Shown here: in pieces, positions 33,257 to 43,030 of the stretch
How the letters are laid out: each line of letters begins with the position of its first letter
Position numbering within the stretch: the stretch's first letter is position 1
From: an uncultured Paracoccaceae bacterium
Lineage (GTDB): Bacteria > Pseudomonadota > Alphaproteobacteria > Rhodobacterales > Rhodobacteraceae
DNA: 64,000 nucleotides
NCBI GenBank assembly: GCA_947494675.1
Contig: CANLVP010000002.1
Location: 434,001 to 498,000 of the forward strand
Reading direction: 5' to 3'
Made by a program: the position numbers and the translations under genes
The notes under the pieces: generated by a model
What the model was told of the DNA's origin: nothing
Databases searched by the model: none
The model's input: only the letters and a program-made list of their open reading frames with translations

Positions 33257-34368
33257 CCGACGCCAAGCGCCTTGTGGTCAAGATCGGCTCGGCCCTCTTG
33301 GTCGACCGTGACAGCGGAGAATTGCGTGCAGATTGGTTGCGCAGTCTTGCCGATGACATTGCTGCGATCCGCGCGCGGGGCACCGATGTGATCCTTGTCT
33401 CATCAGGCTCCATTGCGCTGGGACGGGGTGTGTTGAACCTTGTTGTCGCCGATCTTCCGTTGGAACAATCACAGGCCGCCGCCGCCGTCGGACAAATCCG
33501 GCTGGCCCGCGCCTATGAAGAGGCGCTTGAACCCCATGGTATCGTCACCGGCCAAGTCCTTGTCACGCTTGAGGATTCCGAAAACCGCCGCCGCTACCTT
33601 AACTCGCGGGCGACGCTCGAGACGCTCTTGTCTCTTGGTGTCACGCCCATCGTCAACGAGAACGACACGATTGCGACCGACGAAATCCGCTACGGCGACA
33701 ACGACCGCCTTGCCGCGCAGGTTGCCGTGACCGTCGGGGCCGATCAACTCGTGCTCTTGTCTGACGTTGATGGCCTCTACACGGCCAACCCTGCCGATGA
33801 TCCAAGTGCTACCCGCCTTGCGGTCATCGATTCAATCACACCCGAGATCATGGCCATGGCAGGCGACGCGGGCTCTGGCCTGTCCAAAGGCGGGATGAAG
33901 ACGAAGGTCATGGCCGCTCGCATCGCGACCGAAGCTGGCTGCGCCATGGCGATTACATTAGGGTCGCCGCAGAACCCACTGGCACAGCTCGAAAAAGATG
34001 CCAGTAGCACTTGGTTCACCGCACAAGTCACACCCCAAGCCGCACGAAAACGCTGGATCGCCGCTATGAAACCACGCGGCAGTGTCACCATCGATGCAGG
34101 TGCCATCACGGCGCTGCAGTCTGGCCGCAGCTTGCTGCCTGCTGGTGTGCGCGCCTCCAATGGCGATTTTGAACGCGGCGAGGCAATTGCGATCCAGGGC
34201 CCGGATGGTGCGACCATCGGGCAGGGGCTGACCCGCTACACCGGGGTAGAGACCACACAGATTGCGGGCAAACGCTCCGCTGACATTGCTGATATCCTCG
34301 GCTATACCGGGCGCGCGGCGCTCATCCACCGCGACGACATGGTGCTACAAGACAGGAGCGGGCAATGA
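33244..34368 (+). CDS. proB: Glutamate 5-kinase
   Basis: A 374-residue kinase starting at GTG 33244 within the obgE end. The amino-acid-kinase fold is shown by [24 protein letters not shown] and [22 protein letters not shown]; the last 100 residues form the PUA domain ([21 protein letters not shown]). It phosphorylates glutamate in the first step of proline synthesis. The stop overlaps proA's start (ATGA), so the two enzymes are translationally coupled. Confidence 0.95.
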   Translation: MATLTDAKRLVVKIGSALLVDRDSGELRADWLRSLADDIAAIRARGTDVILVSSGSIALGRGVLNLVVADLPLEQSQAAAAVGQIRLARAYEEALEPHGIVTGQVLVTLEDSENRRRYLNSRATLETLLSLGVTPIVNENDTIATDEIRYGDNDRLAAQVAVTVGADQLVLLSDVDGLYTANPADDPSATRLAVIDSITPEIMAMAGDAGSGLSKGGMKTKVMAARIATEAGCAMAITLGSPQNPLAQLEKDASSTWFTAQVTPQAARKRWIAAMKPRGSVTIDAGAITALQSGRSLLPAGVRASNGDFERGEAIAIQGPDGATIGQGLTRYTGVETTQIAGKRSADIADILGYTGRAALIHRDDMVLQDRSGQ

Positions 34369-35621
34369 ACGACATGACCCCTGATATGATGGAAACGCTG
34401 GGTGCTGCTGCGAAATCCGCCAGCACAGTCTTGGCCAGCGCCACAGCCGCGCAAAAAACAGACGCACTGAACGCCGCCGCTGATGCCGTTTGGGCCGCGC
34501 GCGCAGAGATCATTGCAGCCAACGCCAAGGACATGGACTTTGGCCGCGAAAAGGGCCTGTCGCCCGCCATGTTGGACCGTTTGATGCTGGACGAAGACCG
34601 TATCAGGGGCATCTGTGACGGGTTGCGCAGCGTCGCGGCCCAAGATGACCCAATTGGTGCCATCACCGAAGAATGGACGCGGTCTACTGGCCTGCACATC
34701 CAGCGCGTGCGCACGCCCATTGGCGTGATCGGTGTCATCTACGAAAGCCGCCCCAATGTGACAGCAGACGCAGGCGCGCTCTGTCTGAAGTCCGGCAACG
34801 CGGTGATCCTGCGCGGCGGATCAGAGAGCTTTCATTCCTCCACCGCCATCCATGCCTGCCTCGTCGCGGGCCTGAAATCGGCAGGCTTGCCAGAGGCTGC
34901 AATCCAGCTTGTCCCGACCCGTGACCGGGCTGCCGTGACAGCAATGTTGCAAGCAACTGATTACATTGACGTTATCGTGCCCCGTGGCGGCAAGGGCCTT
35001 GTCGGTTTGGTCCAGCGCGAGGCCCGCGTGCCCGTCTTTTCCCATCTGGAAGGCATCTGCCATATCTACGTCGATGCCAGCGCCGACCTGGCAAAGACCC
35101 GCGCCGTTGTCCTTAACGCCAAGACCCGGCGCACCGGTATCTGCGGCTCTGCCGAATGCTTGCTGATCGATCAGGCTTTTTGGGACGCGCATGGTGACAT
35201 CCTCATCCGCGATCTGCTGGACGCAGGCGTCGAAGTGCGCGCAGCGGGTGATGCGGCCATCACTGGCACAAAGCCTGCGCAAGCAGACGATTTCGGACAC
35301 GAATTTCTGGACATGATCATCGCCGCCAAGATCGTTGACGGTGTGGACGCTGCCGTGGCGCATATTCGCGATTTCGGTTCCAACCACACCGACGCCATCA
35401 TGGCCGAAGATGATGCGAACGCGGCCACCTTCTTTAACAGCCTCGATAGCGCGATCCTGATGCGCAACGCCTCAACCCAGTTTGCGGATGGGGCAGAGTT
35501 TGGCATGGGCGCAGAGATCGGTATTGCCACTGGCAAGCTTCATGCGCGCGGCCCGGTGGGCGCCGTGCAACTGACCAGCTTCAAGTATTTGGTGACCGGA
35601 GACGGAACGATCCGCGCTTAG
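34365..35621 (+). CDS. proA: Gamma-glutamyl phosphate reductase (glutamate-5-semialdehyde dehydrogenase)
   Basis: A 418-residue aldehyde-dehydrogenase-fold enzyme. [21 protein letters not shown] and [14 protein letters not shown] are family signatures, and the catalytic Cys is in [14 protein letters not shown]. It reduces gamma-glutamyl phosphate to glutamate semialdehyde with NADPH, the second step of proline synthesis. Its last four bases overlap the end of the convergent chpT gene. Confidence 0.95.
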   Translation: MNDMTPDMMETLGAAAKSASTVLASATAAQKTDALNAAADAVWAARAEIIAANAKDMDFGREKGLSPAMLDRLMLDEDRIRGICDGLRSVAAQDDPIGAITEEWTRSTGLHIQRVRTPIGVIGVIYESRPNVTADAGALCLKSGNAVILRGGSESFHSSTAIHACLVAGLKSAGLPEAAIQLVPTRDRAAVTAMLQATDYIDVIVPRGGKGLVGLVQREARVPVFSHLEGICHIYVDASADLAKTRAVVLNAKTRRTGICGSAECLLIDQAFWDAHGDILIRDLLDAGVEVRAAGDAAITGTKPAQADDFGHEFLDMIIAAKIVDGVDAAVAHIRDFGSNHTDAIMAEDDANAATFFNSLDSAILMRNASTQFADGAEFGMGAEIGIATGKLHARGPVGAVQLTSFKYLVTGDGTIRA

Positions 35622-36211
35622 ATCTTCACAAGGATCTTGTCGTCAAAGACCTCGGCCTGGATCGTGCGGTTCGCTTCCTTGAGCGCATCGGGCAGCAGTG
35701 CAAAATGAACTTGCGCAGGGCTCACCGCCGAACTGGCCCGTGCCATGCCGATATTGGACCAAAGCGCAGGATCGGCATTCACTTTGCGACCCGTTGCTTC
35801 AAACTGCCAGCCAGAACCGACGCTGCTGACAGCAATGTCGCCACCAAAGGGCAGCGCCGTTTCAAAGCACTGAAACAGCAAAAACGCGATCCGCACCTCA
35901 AGCCGCCGCGGCTCTTCGGTCACTTCCCAGGCGTAGGTAAAGCGCCCGCCACGGGCCATCGCGCTGAGGATGGCGGCAATTTCGCCTTGGCTGACCATCT
36001 GGTCGACCGCCGTCGATCCAAAAGCGATCCGGAAGAACCGGATACGCGCGCTGGCGTTGTCGACACTATCGCTGATCAGCTGCATCTCAGCGCTGGGGGC
36101 ATTGTCGGTCATCGCCAAAAGCTCGACCCCATTGCTGATTGCCCCAATAGGGCTGATAAGGTCATGGCAAATGCGAGAGCCCACAAGGGCGGCAAGATCA
36201 GGGCGCATCAA
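35618..36211 (-). CDS. chpT: Histidine phosphotransferase ChpT
   Basis: A 197-residue protein of the ChpT family. The phosphoacceptor helix [20 protein letters not shown] places the likely His at residue 16; the second half resembles a degenerate histidine-kinase ATPase fold, as in ChpT of Caulobacter. ChpT passes phosphate from CckA to CtrA and CpdR, controlling cell cycle or, in roseobacters, motility and gene-transfer-agent genes. The gene converges on proA with a 4-base overlap and diverges from the DUF3553 gene. Confidence 0.88.
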   Translation of the reverse strand: MMRPDLAALVGSRICHDLISPIGAISNGVELLAMTDNAPSAEMQLISDSVDNASARIRFFRIAFGSTAVDQMVSQGEIAAILSAMARGGRFTYAWEVTEEPRRLEVRIAFLLFQCFETALPFGGDIAVSSVGSGWQFEATGRKVNADPALWSNIGMARASSAVSPAQVHFALLPDALKEANRTIQAEVFDDKILVKI

Positions 36212-36235
36212 AATAACCTTTCAAAGGATGGGGAT

Positions 36236-36415
36236 ATGTCAGATTTGAATGCGATACTGGAACCAGGCATGCTGGTGACGCACCCTGATAAGCCCGACTG
36301 GGGCGTCGGGCAGGTGCAATCCAATATCGGCGGTCGGATCACGGTCAACTTCCGTGAATCCGGCAAGGTGGTCATCGATGGATCGCGAGTCATTTTAATC
36401 CCCTATCACGCGTGA
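36236..36415 (+). CDS. DUF3553 family small protein
   Basis: A 59-residue protein from the ATG at 36236, with AAGGA seven bases upstream. ILEPGMLVTHPDKPDWGVGQ and the VNFRESGKVVIDGSRVIL end fit DUF3553, a small SH3-like barrel related to the CarD/TRCF or helicase C-terminal module. Function is unknown. It is a short gene, hidden inside a longer open frame whose upstream part is antisense to chpT. Confidence 0.78.
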   Translation: MSDLNAILEPGMLVTHPDKPDWGVGQVQSNIGGRITVNFRESGKVVIDGSRVILIPYHA

Positions 36416-36549
36416 CGCACAACCTATGGTAGCATTACGGGCCAGTTCGTCAACACGTCCCAGTCGATCTTGCCCCAGTTTTGGTTGCCAAAAGGTAAAC
36501 ACGGCCCTAGACCGCCCCTTGCCTCAACAAAGATGAGCCGCCTGACCGC

Positions 36550-37317
36550 ATGACAACTTCGCCACAGTTCGATCTGCAATTCGCGTGCTCTGCCGATGAT
36601 ATCAAGGCCGCCCAAAGGCTGCGCTATCAGGTGTTCGTGGCAGAGCTTGGCGGTAGCGTTGATGGGTTAGACCACGGAGCAGGGTTGGAGCACGACCAAT
36701 ACGATGCCCATGCTGATCATCTCCTTTTGCGCGATCTCAGCCGCCCAAAGACCGATCAGGTGGTCGGCGTCTACCGGATGATGACACATGAACAGGCGCA
36801 AAAGGCAGGTGGCTTTTCGTCAAGCGCCGAATACGATCTGACGCCACTGTGCAGTGCAGGCGCGCCGGTGATGGAGCTTGGCAGGTCCTGTCTACACAAG
36901 GACTACCGTGGCGGTGCTGGGATGTATGCGCTGTGGCAGGGCCTCGCGGACCACGTCCGGGCGACCGGCACGAAATTCCTTTTCGGTGTGGCCTCTTTCC
37001 ACGGCACAGATCCGCAGCCAGTAGCGCAGGCCTTAGGGCATCTACATTACCGTTACCGCGCTCTGGCGGACATTCGGCCCATCGCACGCAGTACCGGCTT
37101 TGTCGCCATGGATGCATTGCCCGAGGATGCGATCGACCACAAAGCGGCCATCGTGCAGATGCCCGCGCTGATCAAGGCCTACCTGCGTCTGGGTGGCCGT
37201 GTGGGCGAGGGCGCATTTCGCGACACGGCCTTCAACACCATCGACGTCTGTATGGTTGTTGACGTCGATAACATCCCTGCCGCGCAACGCGCCCGCTACA
37301 GCGATTCCTCGCAATGA
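36550..37317 (+). CDS. olsB: Ornithine-acyl-ACP N-acyltransferase
   Basis: A 255-residue GNAT-fold acyltransferase of the OlsB family. The N-terminus (AAQRLRYQVFVAELGGSVDG) and MELGRSCLHKDYRGGAGMYALW are signature segments. OlsB links a 3-hydroxyacyl chain to ornithine, making lyso-ornithine lipid, a phosphorus-free membrane lipid often made under phosphate limitation. Its stop overlaps olsA by four bases. Confidence 0.9.
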   Translation: MTTSPQFDLQFACSADDIKAAQRLRYQVFVAELGGSVDGLDHGAGLEHDQYDAHADHLLLRDLSRPKTDQVVGVYRMMTHEQAQKAGGFSSSAEYDLTPLCSAGAPVMELGRSCLHKDYRGGAGMYALWQGLADHVRATGTKFLFGVASFHGTDPQPVAQALGHLHYRYRALADIRPIARSTGFVAMDALPEDAIDHKAAIVQMPALIKAYLRLGGRVGEGAFRDTAFNTIDVCMVVDVDNIPAAQRARYSDSSQ

Positions 37318-38141
37318 CCACGTGGCGGTCCGACAATGAACAGCCGCATCTGGCCGTTTCACCGGGTGGCATCTGGCGTGCTGTGCGACGCGGTTTGCCA
37401 TTGGGTTTACTGGTCTTCGGCGGGCTCATCCTTCTTTTACTTGTCCGCCTCATCGAACGCCCGCTTTGCGGCATCAGGCGTCCAGTCACGCCGCACATCA
37501 CCCAATTTGTCTGCCGCAACGCCTTTCGCATCTTGGGGATCAGATACACCGCCAAAGGCACGCCAATGGCCGGGCCGGGGGCGGTCGTGGCCAATCACTC
37601 CAGCTGGCTCGACATTTTTGCGCTCAACGCGGCCAAGCGCATTTATTTTGTCTCAAAAGCAGAAGTGGCCGCATGGCCCGGCATCGGCTGGCTGGCCCGC
37701 GCGACGGGCACGGTTTTCATCCAACGAAACCGGTCAGAGGCACGCGCCCAAATCCACGTTTTTCGAAACAGGTTGGCAGCCGGGCACAAACTGCTGTTCT
37801 TCCCCGAAGGCACGTCAACCGATGGCCTGCAAGTCCTGCCGTTCAAGCCCACGCTCTTTGCGGCCTTCTTTGATGATGCGCTGCGCGGCAACCTGTCGAT
37901 CCAACCGGTGACAGTCAATTACACCGCGCCCGAAGGGCAAGACCCGCGCTTCTATGGCTGGTGGGGCGACATGGACTTTGGCCCGCACCTGTTGTCCACC
38001 TTGGCCGCAAAACGCCAAGGCGCGGTCGAGGTTGTCTATCACCCCGCCGTCCAAGTCCATGACTATGAAGACCGCAAGATGCTCGCCAAGGCGATGGAAA
38101 CAGCGGTGCGCGGCGGTCTATCCGCCCATCAACACCCGTAG
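37314..38141 (+). CDS. olsA: Lyso-ornithine lipid acyltransferase
   Basis: A 275-residue membrane-bound acyltransferase of the PlsC type. A hydrophobic helix lies near residues 20-45; the HX4D motif is in NHSSWLDIF and the second motif is FFPEGTSTDG. Adjacent to olsB, it is assigned as OlsA, which adds the second acyl chain to lyso-ornithine lipid and may also acylate lysophosphatidate. It ends inside the convergent ThiE-like gene. Confidence 0.88.
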   Translation: MTTWRSDNEQPHLAVSPGGIWRAVRRGLPLGLLVFGGLILLLLVRLIERPLCGIRRPVTPHITQFVCRNAFRILGIRYTAKGTPMAGPGAVVANHSSWLDIFALNAAKRIYFVSKAEVAAWPGIGWLARATGTVFIQRNRSEARAQIHVFRNRLAAGHKLLFFPEGTSTDGLQVLPFKPTLFAAFFDDALRGNLSIQPVTVNYTAPEGQDPRFYGWWGDMDFGPHLLSTLAAKRQGAVEVVYHPAVQVHDYEDRKMLAKAMETAVRGGLSAHQHP

Positions 38142-38741
38142 CTCTGACAGTTTTGCAGCGGCATCTTCTGCCGCCCAAATCTCATCGCCGATGCCAAAGA
38201 AATCCGTGGTCCCCGCCAGCAATTTGACCAGCTCTGGCGTCAACGCGCCCTCTGCGACAACAGGCACTTCAATCATCTGCGACCACCACTCAAAAAGCTC
38301 AGGTTCAGCCTGCTGGACACCGCCCAGATCAGTGGTGCCGACTGGGCCAAAAGCGACATAATCCGCACTCAACTCTCCGGCAGTCATGCCGTCATGGCGT
38401 GAATTTCCGCAATGGGTGCCAACGATGGCATCCTCACCCAATTCCTTGCGCACAGCCCGCACAGACCGCGCACCATCTGTCAGATGCACACCGTCCAGAC
38501 CAAAGCGTTCCACCAGCTTGAAATGGCTGTCGATCACCAGCGCCACATCACGGGCATGGGTCACCTCGCGCAGCGCATCTGCGGCGCGCCCGATCCGGTC
38601 TTCGTCATGGCTGGCCAGCGCCAGCCGCACGCAGCCCACAGGCACCGCATCAAGGCAGGCGGCCAAGCGGTCGGGAAAACTCAACAAGTCAAATTCAGGA
38701 GGAGAGATCAGGTAGATCTGCGGCAGTTCGGCATCAGACAT
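38118..38741 (-). CDS. Thiamine phosphate synthase-like (ThiE/TenI fold) protein
   Basis: About 207 residues from the ATG at 38739-38741; the frame extends to 38936, but that part does not look like protein. The TIM-barrel ThiE pattern is present in LVIDSHFKLVERFGLDGVHL and ADYVAFGPVG, with a final FFGIGDEIW. Active-site segments differ from ThiE: the usual LINDR becomes VIDSH and the phosphate-loop GGI becomes AEGAL. It may be a TenI-like regulator or an altered synthase. No other thiamine genes lie nearby. It overlaps the convergent olsA end by 24 bases. Confidence 0.7.
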   Translation of the reverse strand: MSDAELPQIYLISPPEFDLLSFPDRLAACLDAVPVGCVRLALASHDEDRIGRAADALREVTHARDVALVIDSHFKLVERFGLDGVHLTDGARSVRAVRKELGEDAIVGTHCGNSRHDGMTAGELSADYVAFGPVGTTDLGGVQQAEPELFEWWSQMIEVPVVAEGALTPELVKLLAGTTDFFGIGDEIWAAEDAAAKLSELRVLMGG

Positions 38742-38796
38742 CGGGTAGGGGCCTTTTTCACGTTTGGCCGCTTCTAGCCCGGTTTTTTGCGCTTGG

Positions 38797-39126
38797 CTAC
38801 TTTGGTGGCAAACTGCTGGCATAGGCCAACGCCATCGTGACAATCTGGTGCCGTAACGCATCATCGGCGAAGGTCTCTTCGGCAACGTCGACCATGCCGC
38901 CCATCTTGCGGCCCGTAAACGACAGCGGGGCCACACCTGCGATCTTCAGCGCTTCGGGCTCCGCGGCCTTGCCGACCCGCGCCATGCCGCCGCCCTGATG
39001 AACGCCGCAGACCATATGCCCGTTTTTCATGAAGCATAAGCCCCCGAACATCTTGCGTTCAGTGATGCCGGGTTCATCCGCGAAATCGCTGCGTAAAATC
39101 TCTGCTAACCCTGCATCATAGGCCAT
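38797..39126 (-). CDS. TfoX/Sxy N-terminal domain protein
   Basis: A 109-residue protein containing ERKMFGGLCFMKNGHMVCGV, the typical TfoX N-terminal signature with the conserved MFGG. The C-terminus is short and lacks the TfoX C-terminal domain seen in the Haemophilus competence regulator. Such stand-alone domains are widespread in alphaproteobacteria with unknown function. It is divergent from trmJ. Confidence 0.82.
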   Translation of the reverse strand: MAYDAGLAEILRSDFADEPGITERKMFGGLCFMKNGHMVCGVHQGGGMARVGKAAEPEALKIAGVAPLSFTGRKMGGMVDVAEETFADDALRHQIVTMALAYASSLPPK

Positions 39127-39192
39127 CGCGTCTCATCCTTGTGTCACACTGCGCACAAGCGTATCACGCGCCAAACCAACCGGATATCCCTG

Positions 39193-39936
39193 ATGCCTAC
39201 TGACAAACCGCAACCGGCCTTTGTGCTGATCCGCCCGCAAATGGGTGAAAACATCGGGGCCGCAGCCCGTGCGATGTGGAACTTTGGCCTTGATCGGATG
39301 CGTATCGCCGCACCGCGCGATGGCTGGCCAAACCAAAGCGCGGTTGCCATGGCCTCCGGTGCGGGACGCTTGCTGGACGAGGCGCTGTTGACCGCGGACA
39401 CGGCAGAGGCCGTGGCCGATTGCGATTACGTCTACGCCACCACGGCCCGGCCACGTGAGCTGACAAAGCCGGTCTTCACGCCGCAAGCCGCTTTGGCAGA
39501 CGCCCACGACCGCATTGCTGCAGGCCAAAAGGTAGCGGTGATGTTTGGCCCTGAACGCGCGGGCATGGAAAACGACGATATCGCGCGGGCCAATGCGATC
39601 ATCTCGGTCCCCGTGAACCCCGATTTCCCGTCACTCAACCTTGCGCAGTGTGTGCTTCTCTGCGGTTACGAGTGGCAACGCGCCAGCGTCGAGACGCCCC
39701 CGTTGCGGACGCAATTGCAGGGCGATTGGGCCACGCAGGTCGAGATCGAAAAGCTCGCCGAAAACTACGAGGCGACGCTGGACCGCGCCGGGTTCTTCTT
39801 TCCCGAACACAAAGCGGCGAACATGAAGATGAACCTGCGCAACCTGTGGTCACGCATGTCCCTGACCCGCGCCGACGTGCAGATGTTGCATGGCGTCATG
39901 CGCCAGATGGTCCGTTGGAAAGAAAAGGGCGACTGA
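39193..39936 (+). CDS. trmJ: tRNA (cytidine/uridine-2'-O-)-methyltransferase TrmJ
   Basis: About 247 residues from the ATG at 39193. The SPOUT-fold signatures are NIGAAARAMWNFG (motif 1), VMFGPERAGMENDDI (motif 2) and VPVNPDFPSLNLAQCV (motif 3). The enzyme 2'-O-methylates nucleotide 32 of several tRNAs. The stop lies three bases from the end of the convergent livM gene, so the two genes abut without room for a terminator. Confidence 0.88.
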   Translation: MPTDKPQPAFVLIRPQMGENIGAAARAMWNFGLDRMRIAAPRDGWPNQSAVAMASGAGRLLDEALLTADTAEAVADCDYVYATTARPRELTKPVFTPQAALADAHDRIAAGQKVAVMFGPERAGMENDDIARANAIISVPVNPDFPSLNLAQCVLLCGYEWQRASVETPPLRTQLQGDWATQVEIEKLAENYEATLDRAGFFFPEHKAANMKMNLRNLWSRMSLTRADVQMLHGVMRQMVRWKEKGD

Positions 39937-39939
39937 CCC

Positions 39940-41256
39940 TTACCGTTCCGGCACCAACCCACGCGGGCTGAACCGCAAGACCAGTAGCAAGATCAGGCCC
40001 ATCGTCAGCAACCGCATATGAGCCACGCTATCCAGCAAATGCGCTTTCAGCGCAGAACCATCAGCCATGCCTGCGGTAACGCCGTTCATCAGCATCTGCC
40101 CCAAAGGTTCCACCTGAACCCACAGCCACCAAATCAGGAAGCCACCCAGCACGGCCCCAAAGTTGTTGCCAGATCCGCCCACGATCACCATCACCCAAAT
40201 TAGGAAGGTAAAGCGCAGCGGCTGATAAGACGTCGGCGTCAACGTGCTGTCGAGCGTTGTGATCATCGCGCCTGCGATGCCGCAAATGGCGGAGCCAAGG
40301 ATAAACACCTGCAAGTGCCGCGCGGTGACGTGCTTGCCCATGGCCTCTGCCGCAACCTCATTGTCGCGGATCGCGCGCATCATCCGGCCCCAGGGTGATT
40401 TCAGCGCCATCTGCGCCATCCACAGGATCACCAGCAGAAAAATGCTGAAGAGCCCCGCATAAAGCAGCTTGGTAAAGAGCGTTGAGGCTTCGACAGCCTC
40501 ATATCCAAGGCCCGCAGCCCGCTCTACAAAGGCGGGGTCGTTCTGCAAATCGGTTTCGTAGGGAACCGGGCGCGGCAGGCCAACGACATTCTTGACGCCA
40601 CGCGACAGCCAGTCTTCGTTCTTGAGGATCGCCAGAATGATCTCCGCAATGCCCAGCGTCGCGATGGCAAGGTAGTCGGACCGCAAACCAAGTGCTGTTT
40701 TGCCGATCAACCACGCCGCCCCAGCCGCCAACACACCGCCAAAGATCCAGCCCAGGATAGAAAACCAGCCTTGGTCGAAGGCATTCAAGCCACCCAGGTA
40801 ACCGGTTGAGGCAGGGTTCACCGCCTCAACGGCCACAACGCCCGCGTCAAACACGGTTCGAAAGGCAAAGAAGCCGACGATCAGAACCGCAAGCGTCACA
40901 AGCGTCTTGCCACGGCCTGACATCCGGGTTTGCGCCAACACAGCCGCGATGATCGTCGCGGCACCGATGGCCAGACCGCCGAGGATGTTCACGCCACCCG
41001 CAACCCACGCCTCTTTCACCGGCGGCATCGACATCAAGACCGAGGCCAGCCCACCAAGGGCCACAAACCCCATGATGCCAACATTAAACAGCCCGGCAAA
41101 GCCCCATTGCAGGTTCACCCCAAGCGCCATGATCGCAGAGATCAGCCCATAGTTCACAATCGTCAGGGCGGTGTTTGGTCCCTGCACATAACCGGTGCCG
41201 ATGATCAGGACGACCACAAGGGCAAAAAGGGCGGGGGCACGCATCGAATGGGTCAT
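39940..41256 (-). CDS. livM: Branched-chain amino acid ABC permease, LivM (second importer)
   Basis: A 438-residue permease with the LivM pattern: NLQWGFAGLFNVGIMGFVALGG and the EAA-like SPWGRMMRAIRDNEVAAEAMG. It is longer than typical LivM (about 320-350) because of an insertion near residues 80-150 and again around 220-250. It is the last gene of the second liv operon and overlaps livH by four bases. Unlike the first importer, it has no hydrolase domain. Confidence 0.9.
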   Translation of the reverse strand: MTHSMRAPALFALVVVLIIGTGYVQGPNTALTIVNYGLISAIMALGVNLQWGFAGLFNVGIMGFVALGGLASVLMSMPPVKEAWVAGGVNILGGLAIGAATIIAAVLAQTRMSGRGKTLVTLAVLIVGFFAFRTVFDAGVVAVEAVNPASTGYLGGLNAFDQGWFSILGWIFGGVLAAGAAWLIGKTALGLRSDYLAIATLGIAEIILAILKNEDWLSRGVKNVVGLPRPVPYETDLQNDPAFVERAAGLGYEAVEASTLFTKLLYAGLFSIFLLVILWMAQMALKSPWGRMMRAIRDNEVAAEAMGKHVTARHLQVFILGSAICGIAGAMITTLDSTLTPTSYQPLRFTFLIWVMVIVGGSGNNFGAVLGGFLIWWLWVQVEPLGQMLMNGVTAGMADGSALKAHLLDSVAHMRLLTMGLILLLVLRFSPRGLVPER

Positions 41257-42263
41257 ACCGATTGTCCTTTGAAAAGTCCGGTGGGTTTGAACAAAAGCAC
41301 GATGATCAAGATCACAAACGACACCGCGAATTTGTAATCGGTTGAGATCAGTTGAACGAGTGCATCGGGCGCGAGGTTGTCAGGCAGCAGATAGCCCAAC
41401 ACTTTTTTCAGCGGATAAGTGATCGCCACCTCGGCAAAGGCCACGACAAAACCGCCCGCGATTGCACCGACAGGGCTGCCGAGGCCGCCGACAATGGCCG
41501 CCGCAAAGATCGGCAGCAGCAGCTGGAAATAGGTGAAGGCCTTGAAGGACTTATCGAGCCCGTAAAGCACACCCGCCGTCGTCGCCAAGGCCGCGACGAT
41601 CAACCATGTGACCATCACCACCCGCTCTGGGTTGATGCCTGACAAAAGGGCCAGGTCTTCATTATCGGAAAACGCCCGCATCGATTTGCCGGTGCGCGTC
41701 TTGTTGAGGAACCAAAACAGCACAGCCATCACCACAAGGGCCGTCACAATCGTGATGCCCTGCGTGGTCTTGATCGCAAGCCCTTCATCCAGCCCGGTCA
41801 TTTCCTTGAAGTTCCGCGCGGTGATGATGAATCGCTCTCCATCGGAAAAATTGATATCGCGCACGCCAATGATAAAGCGCGTCAGCCCGTTCATGATGAA
41901 CATCACACCCAACGACACGATCACAAGGATCACGGGCTTTGCCTTTTGCTGCCGGTAGAACCGATACACCACTCGGTCGGTGCCCAGCAAAAACAGCCCC
42001 GTGACCGCGATCCCAAGGGGCAGGGCCAGCAACGCTGTTGGCAGCGGGCCGAAGCTGATGCCAGCCGCCTGAAACGCCCATGTAAACAGGATCGTCGCCA
42101 TCGTGCCAAAGGCCATGGTGTCGCCATGGGCAAAGTTCGAAAACCGCAGGATACCGTAGATCAGCGTGACCCCCAGCGCCCCAATCGCCAGCTGCGCGCC
42201 ATAGGCAAGCCCAGGCACAATCACAAAGTTGGTCAGCACCACCAGTGCGTTCAGGATATCCAT
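41253..42263 (-). CDS. livH: Branched-chain amino acid ABC permease, LivH (second importer)
   Basis: A 336-residue permease with GALGVTLIYGILRFSNFAHGDTMAFG and KTRTGKSMRAFSDNEDLALLSG, both LivH-type signatures. It pairs with LivM at 39940-41256. It begins immediately after the stop of a small exported protein gene, indicating that the small genes belong to the operon. Confidence 0.9.
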   Translation of the reverse strand: MDILNALVVLTNFVIVPGLAYGAQLAIGALGVTLIYGILRFSNFAHGDTMAFGTMATILFTWAFQAAGISFGPLPTALLALPLGIAVTGLFLLGTDRVVYRFYRQQKAKPVILVIVSLGVMFIMNGLTRFIIGVRDINFSDGERFIITARNFKEMTGLDEGLAIKTTQGITIVTALVVMAVLFWFLNKTRTGKSMRAFSDNEDLALLSGINPERVVMVTWLIVAALATTAGVLYGLDKSFKAFTYFQLLLPIFAAAIVGGLGSPVGAIAGGFVVAFAEVAITYPLKKVLGYLLPDNLAPDALVQLISTDYKFAVSFVILIIVLLFKPTGLFKGQSV

Positions 42264-42602
42264 CTAACGGTCCTCACAAGTGCCGGTGAGCGTCTCACCA
42301 GAGCGGGTATTGGCATAAGTCGCAGTGCCATCGGCAGCCACGGAAAACATGACGGATGATCCACCCAAGCCGTCAGCGTGAAAGCCGCGCACCGGACCGA
42401 TCAGGAAGGGTTCCGCCGGAAAGTGCATGTCACCAAACGTGACCTGGCTGATCTTCCGGCGCGGTGGATCATTGGGGTCTTGGGGGGCGACAAACTGATT
42501 GCGGTCAATGGCAAAGGCCAACGTCTCGCCAGTCTCCATCATGCAAGTGATGTCATCCGCATGAGCGGTGGTTGCCAGACAGGTGAGGGCTGCACGGATC
42601 AT
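42264..42602 (-). CDS. Small exported protein of unknown function inside the liv operon (A)
   Basis: A 112-residue protein with a short signal-like N-terminus (MIRAALTCLATTAHA). The mature protein has one Cys near its start (ITCMMETGETLAF) and one near its end (GETLTGTCEDR), suggesting a single disulfide. I do not recognize the family. It overlaps the next upstream small gene by four bases and abuts livH, so it is co-transcribed with the transporter. Confidence 0.68.
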   Translation of the reverse strand: MIRAALTCLATTAHADDITCMMETGETLAFAIDRNQFVAPQDPNDPPRRKISQVTFGDMHFPAEPFLIGPVRGFHADGLGGSSVMFSVAADGTATYANTRSGETLTGTCEDR

Positions 42603-43030
42603 CCGAAAAAATCCTCACATTGTCCTTGCACGCTCCGCGCAATCATTTGACCTTCGTCGTCAAACACCGTTTGGCTCAGCATCGCTTCGCCGACACGCTC
42701 AGGCACCACGGTATCGCCGTACCAGCCCAGAAAAACATCAATCCGTTCAGGGTCGGCCGTTGGCAGCAAAAATGTCATAATCGGGTCATCGCCGGCGCGT
42801 GGGCTTTCGGGTACGATGCTCGCCGCAAACGCGCCTTCACGCCAAGCAAAGCCGTCACCGTCTTCTGCCAACACGACAACACGCCCATCCTCAAACGCGC
42901 ACCGCATGAACGGATCATTCCGGCCCTCTGCCACCGCACCCGTGGCCAGGCACAACAGAACCGCCGCCGCTCTCTTTGGTCCAAAAATATCCCCCGCGGA
43001 GCGCCCGCCATATGCAGCCCAGGCCATCAT
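42599..43030 (-). CDS. Small exported protein of unknown function inside the liv operon (B)
   Basis: A 143-residue protein with a signal-like segment (RAAAVLLCLATGAVAEG) that begins unusually late, near residue 20. The mature part again has Cys near its start (FMRCAFEDGRVVVLAEDGDG) and end (SVQGQCEDFFG). The pattern of a Cys pair bracketing a small beta-rich domain resembles protein A downstream, but similarity is weak by eye. ATG at 43030 or 43027 overlaps the livF stop. Confidence 0.65.
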   Translation of the reverse strand: MMAWAAYGGRSAGDIFGPKRAAAVLLCLATGAVAEGRNDPFMRCAFEDGRVVVLAEDGDGFAWREGAFAASIVPESPRAGDDPIMTFLLPTADPERIDVFLGWYGDTVVPERVGEAMLSQTVFDDEGQMIARSVQGQCEDFFG

